DNA of 64,000 bases from assembly GCA_965220095.1 (NCBI GenBank), contig OZ244805.1, forward strand, positions 806,001 to 870,000, in the 5' to 3' direction. Under the pieces are notes generated by a model. It was not told where the DNA came from. It worked only from the letters and a program-made list of their open reading frames with translations, and did no database searches. The stretch comes from Bin87 sp965220095. GTDB lineage: Bacteria; Chloroflexota; Dehalococcoidia; Lucifugimonadales; UBA3495. Both the position numbers and the translations under genes were made by a program. Positions 8,229 to 16,770 of this stretch are shown here, piece by piece; position 1 is the first letter of the stretch; each line of letters opens with the position of its first letter.

Positions 8229-9077
8229 TTATGCGACGATTGCATCCGATTCGGCGCCGACAATGCGCTTCAGGAAATCCAGCACGATCCGTTGCGTGTC
8301 GCCGGCGGCTGCGTTGGTCATCAAGCCATGCTCCGCGCCGGGAATGATGTGCAAATCTGAGTGAGAAATACCTGCTGCCAGGCTGCGCCCGCATTCCACC
8401 GGAATACGGCTGTCCGCATCGCCATGCACCACCAGCGTAGGCATGGCAATCTCGTCCAGCCGGCTTTCCAGTGAATCGCCAATATCCAGATACGCCTGCT
8501 GCGTGGCGGCAATCCCGTCGATGCGGTTCAGGTTCTCCTGGGCAATACGCAGAAAACGCTCCGGGTCCTCGGTCTGCAACTGTGGGAACCGCTCCGCAAT
8601 CGCCCGCGATACCGCCGCGTCGCGCCCCTCTGACGCAATCCGTTCCTTGAGGCGGCGCAACTCCTGGCGACGAATCTCCCGCTGCGCCTCCTGCGAGTAG
8701 GTCATCGTATTGATAAGCAGCAAACTCTCGGTCAGCTCCGGATAATCCAGCCCGAACTGCAATGCAAGCGGCCCACCTGCTGACGACCCCAGCACATGAG
8801 CGCTGTCGATGCCCAGGTGTTCCAGCAGCGCCCGCAAATCCTGCGCGCAGTTGGGAATGTCATACCCACCCTCCGGCGTATCCGACCCGCCGCACGCCCG
8901 CCGGTCATAAAACACGCACCGGTAATCCTCTGACAGGGCCGCTGCCTGGCGGTTGATGGTATCCGCGCTCCCATCGCCGCCGCCCAGCCCGCCGTGAATC
9001 AGCGCCAATACCGGAGCGTCGTCCGCCCCGAGAACAGAGTAGAGCATCTGATAGCCGTTAATCTGAGCCACCGGCAT
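8229..9077 (-). CDS. Alpha/beta hydrolase, proline-iminopeptidase-like
   Basis: A 282-residue serine hydrolase. The oxyanion-hole loop is LALIHGGLGGGDGS. The nucleophile elbow is VLGSSAGGPLAL with Ser99; the acid is in VVHGDADSRIP and the His in GAEHGLMTN. YDRRACGGSDTPEG is typical of proline iminopeptidase-like hydrolases. It is divergently transcribed from the membrane-protein gene at 9186. The first 80 or so codons and the upstream region are duplicated as a broken fragment at 12629-12880. No secretion signal is seen, so it acts in the cytoplasm. Physiological substrate unknown. Confidence 0.9.
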   Translation of the reverse strand: MPVAQINGYQMLYSVLGADDAPVLALIHGGLGGGDGSADTINRQAAALSEDYRCVFYDRRACGGSDTPEGGYDIPNCAQDLRALLEHLGIDSAHVLGSSAGGPLALQFGLDYPELTESLLLINTMTYSQEAQREIRRQELRRLKERIASEGRDAAVSRAIAERFPQLQTEDPERFLRIAQENLNRIDGIAATQQAYLDIGDSLESRLDEIAMPTLVVHGDADSRIPVECGRSLAAGISHSDLHIIPGAEHGLMTNAAAGDTQRIVLDFLKRIVGAESDAIVA

Positions 9078-9171
9078 AATTCAACCCTTGCAACAACCCG
9101 AATTGCGCCCAATATAGCCCCTGGCCGCAGGGGTGGCAAGAACGGCTGGTGTGAAGAGAACGAGCGGACGC

Positions 9172-9177
9172 TATAAT
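9172..9177 (+). promoter_or_regulatory. TATAAT box directly upstream of the 9186 start
   Basis: A perfect TATAAT ends eight bases before the ATG at 9186. Transcription from it would begin at or next to the start codon, giving a leaderless or nearly leaderless mRNA. No convincing -35 element is seen at 17 bp spacing. This is a consensus match by eye. Confidence 0.45.
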
Positions 9178-10209
9178 GCGCCACCATGAATGCTGAGGTA
9201 ACACATAATACGGCTCGAAACTCTGCCGGAACGGCCTTTATGCTTCTGTCGGTCGTCGGGTACTCGCTGATGCCGTTGCTGATTGTCAGCGGCAATGGCG
9301 CCGACAGCCCGTTCTTGTTCGGAGCAGGATTGCGATTGGGAGTTTGCATAGCGTCAGCTCTTTTTCTCCTGATTTTCTTCGGGACAACTTTATTTCGGGC
9401 ATCTGTGCTGACACTCATATCACGTCGTCTGCTTACCTGGCTGATGTTGTTCATAATTATCAACCAGTTTATGTATGGTTTGTTTGCTTGGGCCATCCGT
9501 TTCGTCGATATTTCGGTAGCCGCTATTTTGTTAGAAACTTGGCCTATACTACTAATACTGTTCACCGCGTTTCTATTTCGAGGACAAAGGCGTTATCGGG
9601 AAGTTACGCCAGACATGATATTACTACTGGTGGTGGGTTTCCTGGGATTTGCATTCGTAGGAGCTAGCCAAACTGGAGGATTTGGGGATTGGGACAGTTC
9701 AGCATTGCTGGACACATTAGTCGGCATCGGGATCGTGTTGATGGCCGTAATTGCGGCTGCTTTTTCTGCATTTGGATTCCGGTGGGGAGCGGACCTCCGC
9801 CAGGCGTTGCCTCCCGAGACGGTCCATGGGAAGAACCCGATTTTGCTCGAGCTTTGTTGTGCTGTGTTGGCCAACTGCATCGGCAGTTTCGTGGGAGCCG
9901 GTCTAAACGCCATTGTGGGGTTTGCCAGTGGTGAAACGATTCCCACCAGCGCATTAGTAATCGCAGTGGGTGGCGGGATATTTGTTCAAGCAGTGGCGAG
10001 TCTATCCTGGCGAACTTCTAACATGATGACCGATAATTTGGGCATTAATGCAATATCACACGGCACTCCGATATTCAGCCTGGCTTGGCTTTTCCTATTT
10101 GCCCAAGTTGGAGTGACCCACGTTGACTATCTGCTCATCGGTGCTGCTGCCATCATAACGGCCAATCTCCTCATCAACTTCGAGGCCGAGATTGAGTTCG
10201 GCTTCAAAG

Positions 10210-10396
10210 CTCGACTTTACGCATTTTAAGCAGCGTAAGCGAGAGAGGTTGCAACTCAATGGTACAGGGTAGCCGGAAGTTCCTGGACATCAGCGTTGGC
10301 AGCGGATAGTGAAAAACCCTCCGACTCCAGCCATGAGTGGCGGCGTCCCAACGTGATGGAATCCGTTGCTTCCTCTAAATTTTGCGTAAAGTCGAG
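10210..10396. mobile_element. 187-bp mini-element derived from the neighbouring IS
   Basis: It is bounded by inverted repeats CTCGACTTTACGCA / TGCGTAAAGTCGAG and flanked by the 5-bp direct repeat CAAAG (10205-10209 and 10397-10401). About 150 bp at its left end resemble the left end of the IS at 10815, which encodes the transposase C-terminus, including a shared AAAAACCCTCCGACTCCAGC. The right 30 bp match the IS right end. It is therefore an internally deleted, non-autonomous derivative (MITE). It inserts into the linker between the two domains of the membrane protein and brings an in-frame TAA. Confidence 0.85.
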
Positions 10397-10814
10397 CAAA
10401 GCGCTTATCCTGGCCCTCTGGACCTGCGGCGCCGCGGTATATCTGCGGCCTGAAGAATGGGTCTGGGTGGGTAGCGAGGGCTATTTCGGCGTGCTCGGTC
10501 TCTCCGCAACTCTGTTTACCCTGATTCTGGCTTTTCGCGTGTCCCGTTTCGTGGACCGCACTTCCTACGAAGACAACACGATGTACTCAATTTTCCACAC
10601 CCTGGACCTGCTCGCGCGCCGCGGTGTTGTAGTCGGTCAGGTTCGCGACAACATGATGAGCCTCGACGCCGCGCGGAACATTGAGGACACTTACGTCGCC
10701 TACGGCGACATCAAGCTGAACCTTCAGGCGGCGCAGTCCACCGCCCAAACCCCGGCTGACCAGCAAACTCTTTACCAAACTGAAGTGTCGCTGGATTCGG
10801 TAATTCATTCCAAA

Positions 10815-12271
10815 CTGGACTTTCCGCATTTCAAGCGGCGTAAGCAAGCGAATCTACAAGTCGGTGGTACAGGGCGACCGGGAGTTCCTGAATGTCGGGG
10901 TCGGTGGCCGACGTTGAAAAACCCTCCGACTCCAGCCACAGTTGGCGTCGCACCAGGGCGATGGCGTCCACGAAGGTCGGCGACGGCTTGTCATACCAAG
11001 CGGCCTTGCGTTGGGTCATTGGGTGCTGTTTTTGCAACGCGTGAGCGGCCAGGGTGGTCCAGGAGAAGATTCCCAGCAGGACGGGCGTGGTGCGGGCGAT
11101 GGCCAGGTCGGACCACTGGCGCTGGGTCTCCACGCCCAGGTGGGTACGCACCTCCTGAAAGGTGACCTCCAGTTGCCAGCGCAGGACAAACCATTCCAGG
11201 ATCTGGGTCGGGTCCGCCGCGGGGTCGGTACACAGCAAGGCCTGGGTGGCGAAGGCGCCCTGGGGATCGCGGATCAGCACCCAGCGAATGAGGACGGGAG
11301 GCTTGCCGGAGCGGTACCAGACCGCCGCTTGCGACGTGAGTTCCACCGTGCGGGTGGCGCCGTTATACCAGGCCACGGCCACACTGGCCCAAGTTACCTG
11401 GGGCTGGTCGAGGAGGGCCTTCAGCGCGGGTCGCCGCGCGCCTTTCAGCGGCGGGCGGCCCTGCTGACCCGGTTGACGGGGCGGTGCTGGCGCATAGAGG
11501 GCGGCGTCCAGACGTAGTCTGGCAATGAGGGTAACGGGTTCACGGAGGGATTGGCAGCAGTGGAGCAGATCCAGCACGGCGTAGCTGTTGTCGCCCACCA
11601 GCGCCAGCGGTCGCTGCGGCAGCCAGCGCCTCAGTTGCATGACCATCTGCCGCGCCCAGTCGGTGAGTTTCTTGTGTCGGCGTCCCTGCTGCTGGTAGTA
11701 CCGCGTCGAGGGCGCCAGCACGGTGAGCGCCGGCAAGGCCCAATGGCGTCCGGCCCAGGGCACGTGGCCCAGCCACATCAGAGAGATCCAGCGCAGGCCG
11801 CTGGCCTTGACCAGTTGCTGGCGGCTGGAACGCACCGCATCGCGGTAGATGCCCCGACCTTTGATCTTGGCGCCGCGACGCCGTTCCAGGGTTTCGTCAA
11901 TGCCGAAGACCAGTGGGCCGTCGCCGCGGTCCAGGTGCTGGAGCAGCAGCACCAGCAGGATGCGGGCCGCCTCACGGGACGACCACACCGCCCGATTGAG
12001 CACCTCATGGTAGCGGGCGTAGTCGCGCTGGTCGCTGCGGCCCATGACGCGCAGTGCCGCCGCCACGGTGCGCTGACCCGGGGTCAGGATCGCGCCGATC
12101 AGCAGCACCTGGGCTTTCCGCCAGGTCGGGTTGGTAAACAGCGTTGCGAAGGGACCGACAACGGCTACAATTGCATCGGGCAGGGTGAGCATGGCTGGAC
12201 CTTTAGTGAGATTTGGGTCAGGCCAGCTTACCCTGCCTTTATACTTTTTCTAAATTTTGCGTAAAGTCCAG
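10815..12271 (-). mobile_element. 1457-bp insertion sequence (IS701/DDE_5-like)
   Basis: The ends are imperfect inverted repeats CTGGACTTTCCGCATTT and, from the right, CTGGACTTTACGCAAAATTT. The element is flanked by the 5-bp direct repeat CCAAA at 10810-10814 and 12272-12276; the intact paralogue has a single copy of this site. It carries one transposase gene on the minus strand. The host gene reads through perfectly when element plus one repeat are removed, so the boundaries are well supported. Confidence 0.92.
10831..12192 (-). CDS. Transposase of the 10815-12271 IS
   Basis: A 453-residue DDE transposase that looks intact. Recognisable segments are the first acidic motif in LVFGIDETLERRRG, GRGIYRDAVRSS, the second Asp in LALVGDNSYAVLDLL, and a C-terminal region with WQLEVTFQEVRTHLG that would hold the catalytic Glu. 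The sequence style matches transposases annotated with the DDE_5 domain (IS701-like). The 5-bp target duplication seen here differs from the 4-bp duplications usual for IS701, so family placement is moderate. The gene fills nearly the whole element. Confidence 0.88.
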   Translation of the reverse strand: MLTLPDAIVAVVGPFATLFTNPTWRKAQVLLIGAILTPGQRTVAAALRVMGRSDQRDYARYHEVLNRAVWSSREAARILLVLLLQHLDRGDGPLVFGIDETLERRRGAKIKGRGIYRDAVRSSRQQLVKASGLRWISLMWLGHVPWAGRHWALPALTVLAPSTRYYQQQGRRHKKLTDWARQMVMQLRRWLPQRPLALVGDNSYAVLDLLHCCQSLREPVTLIARLRLDAALYAPAPPRQPGQQGRPPLKGARRPALKALLDQPQVTWASVAVAWYNGATRTVELTSQAAVWYRSGKPPVLIRWVLIRDPQGAFATQALLCTDPAADPTQILEWFVLRWQLEVTFQEVRTHLGVETQRQWSDLAIARTTPVLLGIFSWTTLAAHALQKQHPMTQRKAAWYDKPSPTFVDAIALVRRQLWLESEGFSTSATDPDIQELPVALYHRLVDSLAYAA

Positions 12272-12628
12272 CCAAACAGCGCGGCAACAACTTCGGGGAA
12301 TTCTTCGCCCTCATCGTTTTCGCGGTCATTACGGTCGCCATGGCCCTGCTCGCCAGACCCGAACAAAGTGGCTCGACCGGATTCCTGGTCGAGATGTTCA
12401 CCTTCCCGTTTTGCGCCATCATCGTGTTTTTAACCTTCAACGCCTGGGATGTGCATCGCGACTGGCTGGCCGCGGTTTTTTCGCGCGACCCGGAGTCCGG
12501 ATGGTACGGCGTACTGATTCGCGATGAGTCAAACCGTGATTTCGAGCAGTGGGCCTCAGTGGTTATCGGCCTCGCCGTAACCGCAACCTACGCCTTCCTC
12601 CTGTGGGACAAATGGCTCGGCTAATTTA

Positions 12629-12880
12629 GTCCGCCCGCAAATCCCGCGCGCAGTTGGTAATGCCATAGCCACCATCCGGCGTGTCCAACCCGCCGCAAGC
12701 CCGCCGGTCCTAAAACACGCAACGGAACCCCGCCGACAGCACCTCAGCCTGGCGGGTAATGGTGTCCGCGCTGCCATCACCGCCGCCTAATCCACCGTGA
12801 ATAAAGGCCAGAGCGGGAGCGTCGTCTGCCCCGAACACCTCGTAGTGCATCTGGTAACCATTAATCTGCGCCGCCGGCAT
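12629..12880 (-). pseudogene. Duplicated 5' fragment of the alpha/beta hydrolase gene
   Basis: This segment matches the first 80 or so codons of the hydrolase at 8229-9077, starting from the same ATG context (CAT at 12878-12880) and keeping the upstream AATATAGCCCCT-type sequence. It lacks the rest of the gene. The codon corresponding to Tyr in VFYDRR has become TAG, so even the fragment is not open. It marks the left part of a tandem duplication whose right part is the intact membrane-protein gene at 14642. Confidence 0.85.
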
Positions 12881-13044
12881 AAATCAATCCTCGCCACAAC
12901 CCGATTTGCGGCCAATATAGCCCCTGTCCGCAAGGGTGGCAAGGCGGGCGTCTAGCGTGTGCTGTAGTGCCCCATTATGGTCGCCGATCAGATATTAGCC
13001 AACGTGGCCCGCTTTTGCCAATGAACTTTGGATACAGGACACTG

Positions 13045-14505
13045 GTATTACAACGACGGTTGTCATGATAGGATGGTGGGGGTAGTTGGGTAAGGCTTGA
13101 GGAGGCGGGGCAGGGAAATGGATGCGGCGGCTTTTGAGCAGGTGGACGGGGCCTTTCAGGATTTTCACGCTTACTTCGCTGCGCTGTTTGGCCGCCGGGA
13201 GGCGCGGGATCACAGTCGTCATTATCTGCAGGCCCTGCTGGTGCAGTCCGGGGAGCGGCGCAACGCCGAGAATCTGTCGGAGACGGTTCCGGCGTCAGCC
13301 CGGGTGATGCAGCGGTTTCTCACCGAGTCCCCCTGGGATGACGACGTGGTGATGGGCCGCCTTCAAGAGTACCTGGGACCCCGGCTGGGGCGCCCGGAGG
13401 CGGTGTGGGTGCTGGACGGCAGCGATTTCCCCAAGCAGGGCAGGAAGTCGGTGGGCGTGGCGCGTCAGTACTGCGGGAGCCTGGGCAAGGTGGCCAACTG
13501 CCAGGCTGGAATGTTCCTGGCCTACGTCAGCCTGCAGGGACGGGCCCTGGTGGACAAACGGCTTTATCTGCCGGAGAGCTGGACCTCGGACACCGACCGC
13601 TGTGCGGCGGCGGGGGTGCCGGAGGAGAGTCGGAACTACCGGTCAAAAACCAAGTTGGCGCTGGAGATGCTGGAGCGGGCCCTGGAGCGGGGGCATCTGA
13701 AAGCCGGCTGGGTTGCCGGGGACGACGCCTTCGGGATGTCGCCGTCCTTCCGCGATGGACTGGCGGCGCTGGGGATGCGCTACGTGCTGGACGTTCCCGG
13801 CGGCGCCACGGTCTGGCCGCTGGAGCCAGCCTGGACCAGTCCAGAGTATCAGGGGAGCGGGCGTCCCCGCAAACCCAGGCTCAAGGGCGGGCAGCGGCGC
13901 ACCATGGTGGAGCGCAGCGCTGAATTGCCGGAGGAGGCCTGGCGGGAGATCACGGTGGCGGAGGGAAGCCAGGGTCCCCGCAGCTACCAGTTCAGCGCCC
14001 AGCGGGTGCGGTCGACCAGTAAGCGGAAGCTTGGCGAAATCCACTGGGCCGTCTACCGCCGGAACCGGGACGGCAGCGAGCCCCGCTACTACCTGTCCAA
14101 CGCCCCGGAGGACACTTCCCTGGAGACCCTGGCCTACGTGGGAGGGTCGCGGTGGCGCATTGAAACCGAGTTCGAGACGGAAAAAAGCGATGTGGGGCTG
14201 GATGAGTACGAGACCCGCACCTGGGCGGGCTGGCATCATCACGTGGCCCTGTGCCTGCTGGGCGGAGCGTTTCTCCTGAGTCTGCAACAGGCTTGGGGGG
14301 AAAAAGATGCCCCGGATCACCCGGCCGCAGGTTTACCGGGTGGTGCGAGAGATGCTGCCCCGGGAACGGTTCGGGCCGGCTGAGTTGCTGCGGTGGCTGG
14401 AGCAGACCCAAGAATGCAACGAACGGGCCAGACGCTCCCACGCCAAGCGGCGCGCCGCCCTTCGCGCATCCCCGAACATCCCTCCTTGAACCGTCGTTGT
14501 AATAC
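13045..14505 (+). mobile_element. Second insertion sequence (IS701-like)
   Basis: Inverted repeats GTATTACAACGACGGTT (13045-13061) and its complement AACCGTCGTTGTAATAC (14489-14505) bound a 1.46-kb element with one transposase gene. The outermost bases and the target duplication are not clear: flanks read ACACTG on the left and TGGTGG on the right. It sits in the duplicated upstream region, about 135 bp before the intact membrane-protein gene. Confidence 0.85.
13118..14489 (+). pseudogene. IS701-like transposase with a frameshift
   Basis: The main frame runs to 14383 and carries typical DDE_5/IS701 motifs: WVLDGSDFPKQGRKSVG, RQYCGSLGKVANCQAG, KAGWVAGDDAFGMS (second Asp) and RWRIETEFETEKSDVG (Glu region). 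The expected C-terminus, MPRITRPQVYRVVREMLPR onward, is encoded in another frame from 14307 to 14489. The shift happens at six G followed by five A (14295-14305), so a one-base change in a homopolymer, or a sequencing error there, is likely. The shift needed is +1, which does not fit ordinary -1 programmed slippage. The start at ATG 13118 gives MDAAAFEQVDG; GGAGG lies upstream. Confidence 0.8.
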
Positions 14506-14641
14506 TGGTGGCAGTGGGCAAAATCCAATATAAGCATATGTTGAGAACGCCGCACCGTGCGTCTTGATCAATAACGGGGCTGATTTGTGATATTGTGCCG
14601 TCTGTTGCCAGAGGTTCTAATCTTGTGGGACGGTCGATTGA

Positions 14642-16486
14642 ATGCGACGTGACATCACCGAAAATGCGAGCGTTGAGTATATGGCCATGGCGTATATGCT
14701 GTGCGCTGTACTCGGTTATTCCTTGACACCTTTGATAGTTGTGGTGGCGGGTGGCGATAGTCCGTTCATGTTCAACGCGGGATGGCGTCTGGGCTTGGTT
14801 GTGGGATTCGCGTCATTCGGCGTTTTGCTATACCGGAACCTTCTGAGTTCCGTTGAGGCACGGAATCACATTGCGAGTCGTCTGAAAAGTCCGGCGATTC
14901 TGGCAACGGCACTCAGTAACAGCGATTACGCTTTTTTTGCGCTCGCGGCGACGTTGGTGCATATTTCCGCAGCGACCATGATCTTCGAAACTTGGCCACT
15001 ATGGATGATTCTGATGTTGGCATATGCTCATCGGAAAAGCGGCAGATATAGACCCAACTTGCGACTGACTGCCGTGATGATATTGCTGTGCTTGCTTGGT
15101 CTTTCCTTCGTGGTTGGAAGCCAATCGAGTGCACTCTTTGGCAACGTCGCTGGGGAATATTCCGGTACCGCTATGTTAGGGTCTATTCTCGCTTTGGTGG
15201 GTGCTCTGGTGGGTTCTTTCGCCGCGTTCAGTTTCAAATGGAGCACCGACGTGAGTGAAGAATTGTTGGAGATTGAGTCTCTTGACGAAGTAGGAGCTCG
15301 CTTTGGGGAAGTGGGCCGACAGAAGTTTTTAGAATTGTTTTGCCTGATCGTGGCCTACGGTGTGAGCAGTTCCATGTCGGTTTTGGTGAGTTTGGTGGTG
15401 GGTATCATTCGCGGAGAATCTACGACGTTTGGCCTCCTGGTGGTAGCGTTTGTCGGTGGCGTCGTGACTTACGCGCCTGCGACGATAGCTTGGCGAATGG
15501 GCAATCTACAAGCCACCAATTTGGGGGTGAACGCAGTTATCTATGGGACTCCAGTGTTGAGTCTGTTGTGGCTTTTCCTATTGTCCCTAGCAACAATGCC
15601 CTTATTGAGTGAGTTTTTCGACTTCAATATCGTGCGGGTAGATTATCTGGTGATCGGGGTGCTTTCGATAATTGTCGCCAATCTTCTCATCAACTTCGAG
15701 GCCGAGATTGAGTTCGGCTTCAAAGCTCTTATCCTGGCCCTCTGGACCTGCGGCGCCGTGGTGTACTTGCGGCCTGAAGAATGGGTTTGGGTGGGCAGCG
15801 AGGGCTATTTCGGCGTTCTCGGTCTCTCCGCAACTCTGTTTACCCTGATTCTGGCTTTTCGTGTGTCCCGTTTCGTGGACCGTACTTCCTACGAAGACAA
15901 CACGATGTACTCAATTTTCCACAGTCTGGACCTCCTCGCGCGCCGCGGTGTCGTAGCCGGTCAGGTTCGCGAGAACATGATGAGCCTCGACGCCGCGCGG
16001 AACATTGAGGACACTTACGCCGCCTACGGCGACCTCAAGCTGAACCTCCAGTCAGCGCAGTCCACCGCCCAAACCCCGGATGACCAGCAAACGCTTTCCC
16101 AAACCGAGGCGTCGCTGGATTCGGTAATTCATTCCAAACAGCGCGGTAACAACTTCGGGGAATTCTTCGCCCTCATCGTTTTCGCGGTGATTACGGTCGC
16201 AATGGCCCTGCTCGCCAGACCCGAACAAAGTGGCTGGACCGGATTCCTGGTCGAGATGTTCACCTTCCCGTTTTGCGCGGTCATCGTGTTTCTAACCGTC
16301 AACGCCTGGGATGTGCACCGCGACTGGCTGGCTGCGGTTTTTTCGCGCGACCCGGAGTCCGGATGGTACGGCGTACTGATTCGCGATGAGTCAAGTCGTG
16401 ATTTCGAGCAATGGATTTCGGTGGTTATCGGCCTCGCCGCAACCGCAACCTACGCCTTCCTCCTTTGGGACAAATGGCTCGGCTGA
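14642..16486 (+). CDS. Two-domain integral membrane protein (DMT-like plus unknown domain)
   Basis: A 614-residue membrane protein. Residues 1 to about 355 form a multi-span domain of the DMT/EamA type, with AYMLCAVLGYSLTPLIVVV and a duplicated-helix layout ending LLINFEAEIEFGFKA. The remainder begins LILALWTCGAVVYLRPEEW, continues through a Ser/Thr/Gln-rich, probably helical soluble stretch (NLQSAQSTAQTPDDQ), and ends with two further helices and LLWDKWLG. I do not recognise the second domain. It is the surviving copy of a tandem duplication; the other copy at 9186-12624 is broken. Start ATG 14642 has only weak ribosome-binding signal. Transport of a metabolite is plausible but not shown. 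Confidence 0.8.
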   Translation: MRRDITENASVEYMAMAYMLCAVLGYSLTPLIVVVAGGDSPFMFNAGWRLGLVVGFASFGVLLYRNLLSSVEARNHIASRLKSPAILATALSNSDYAFFALAATLVHISAATMIFETWPLWMILMLAYAHRKSGRYRPNLRLTAVMILLCLLGLSFVVGSQSSALFGNVAGEYSGTAMLGSILALVGALVGSFAAFSFKWSTDVSEELLEIESLDEVGARFGEVGRQKFLELFCLIVAYGVSSSMSVLVSLVVGIIRGESTTFGLLVVAFVGGVVTYAPATIAWRMGNLQATNLGVNAVIYGTPVLSLLWLFLLSLATMPLLSEFFDFNIVRVDYLVIGVLSIIVANLLINFEAEIEFGFKALILALWTCGAVVYLRPEEWVWVGSEGYFGVLGLSATLFTLILAFRVSRFVDRTSYEDNTMYSIFHSLDLLARRGVVAGQVRENMMSLDAARNIEDTYAAYGDLKLNLQSAQSTAQTPDDQQTLSQTEASLDSVIHSKQRGNNFGEFFALIVFAVITVAMALLARPEQSGWTGFLVEMFTFPFCAVIVFLTVNAWDVHRDWLAAVFSRDPESGWYGVLIRDESSRDFEQWISVVIGLAATATYAFLLWDKWLG

Positions 16487-16522
16487 TTGCGTCCGCCCGC
16501 GCAACCCAATACGCCACCACGC

Positions 16523-16697
16523 CAGGGCAAACGCATTCTAACTTTAGGTGGCCTGATAAATCGTCATTCCCGCGAAAGCGGGAATCCATACAGATTGCTT
16601 CCAGGCAGTTGACGTACAACCAAGCCACTTGGATTCCCGCTTTCGCGGGAATGACGGGCACCTCAAAAACTGATTCAATTAGAATGCGGTTGCCCTG
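16523..16697. mobile_element. 175-bp inverted-repeat element, copy 1
   Basis: It begins CAGGGCAAACGCATTCTAA and ends with the near-perfect complement TTAGAATGCGGTTGCCCTG. It is flanked by a perfect 10-bp direct repeat GCCACCACGC (16513-16522 and 16698-16707). Inside are two dRS3-like palindromes ATTCCCGCGAAAGCGGGAAT (16566-16585) and ATTCCCGCTTTCGCGGGAAT (16633-16652). No coding capacity, so it is non-autonomous. Copies 2 and 3 are at 22187 and 45855. Confidence 0.88.
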
Positions 16698-16770
16698 GCC
16701 ACCACGCGCCAATCCACCAACCGTTCAACCCGCGTATGCTAAAATATCAGCCTGATATGGGAACCCTCAA

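Larger units (their letters stand above)
9186..12624 (+). pseudogene. DMT-like membrane protein gene broken by two insertions
   Basis: Three pieces (9186-10209, 10402-10814, 12277-12624) together match the intact paralogue at 14642-16486. The N-terminal piece is a multi-span EamA/DMT-like transporter domain. The rest is a second membrane domain with LALWTCGAAVYLRPEEW, a soluble middle and a C-terminal pair of helices ending LLWDKWLG. A 187-bp mini-element with a CAAAG duplication and a 1457-bp insertion sequence with a CCAAA duplication interrupt it. Removing 192 and 1462 bp restores one open frame of about 594 residues, so both insertions are recent. The truncated 347-residue N-terminal piece could still be expressed from the TATAAT box at 9172, but ends in foreign residues RLYAF. 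Confidence 0.9.

Noticed and set aside
7798..8394. Longer VOC protein starting at 8394
   Set aside because: The extra 63 residues lie inside the hydrolase gene and do not resemble the family; GGAGGTA precedes ATG 8205.
14295..14305. Programmed -1 frameshift in the transposase
   Set aside because: The downstream frame requires a +1 (or -2) shift, so canonical -1 slippage would not reach it.
16523..16697. CRISPR-like repeats made of the dRS3 palindromes
   Set aside because: Only two palindromes per element, not evenly spaced, no unique spacers, and no cas genes; terminal repeats and target duplications show a transposable unit.
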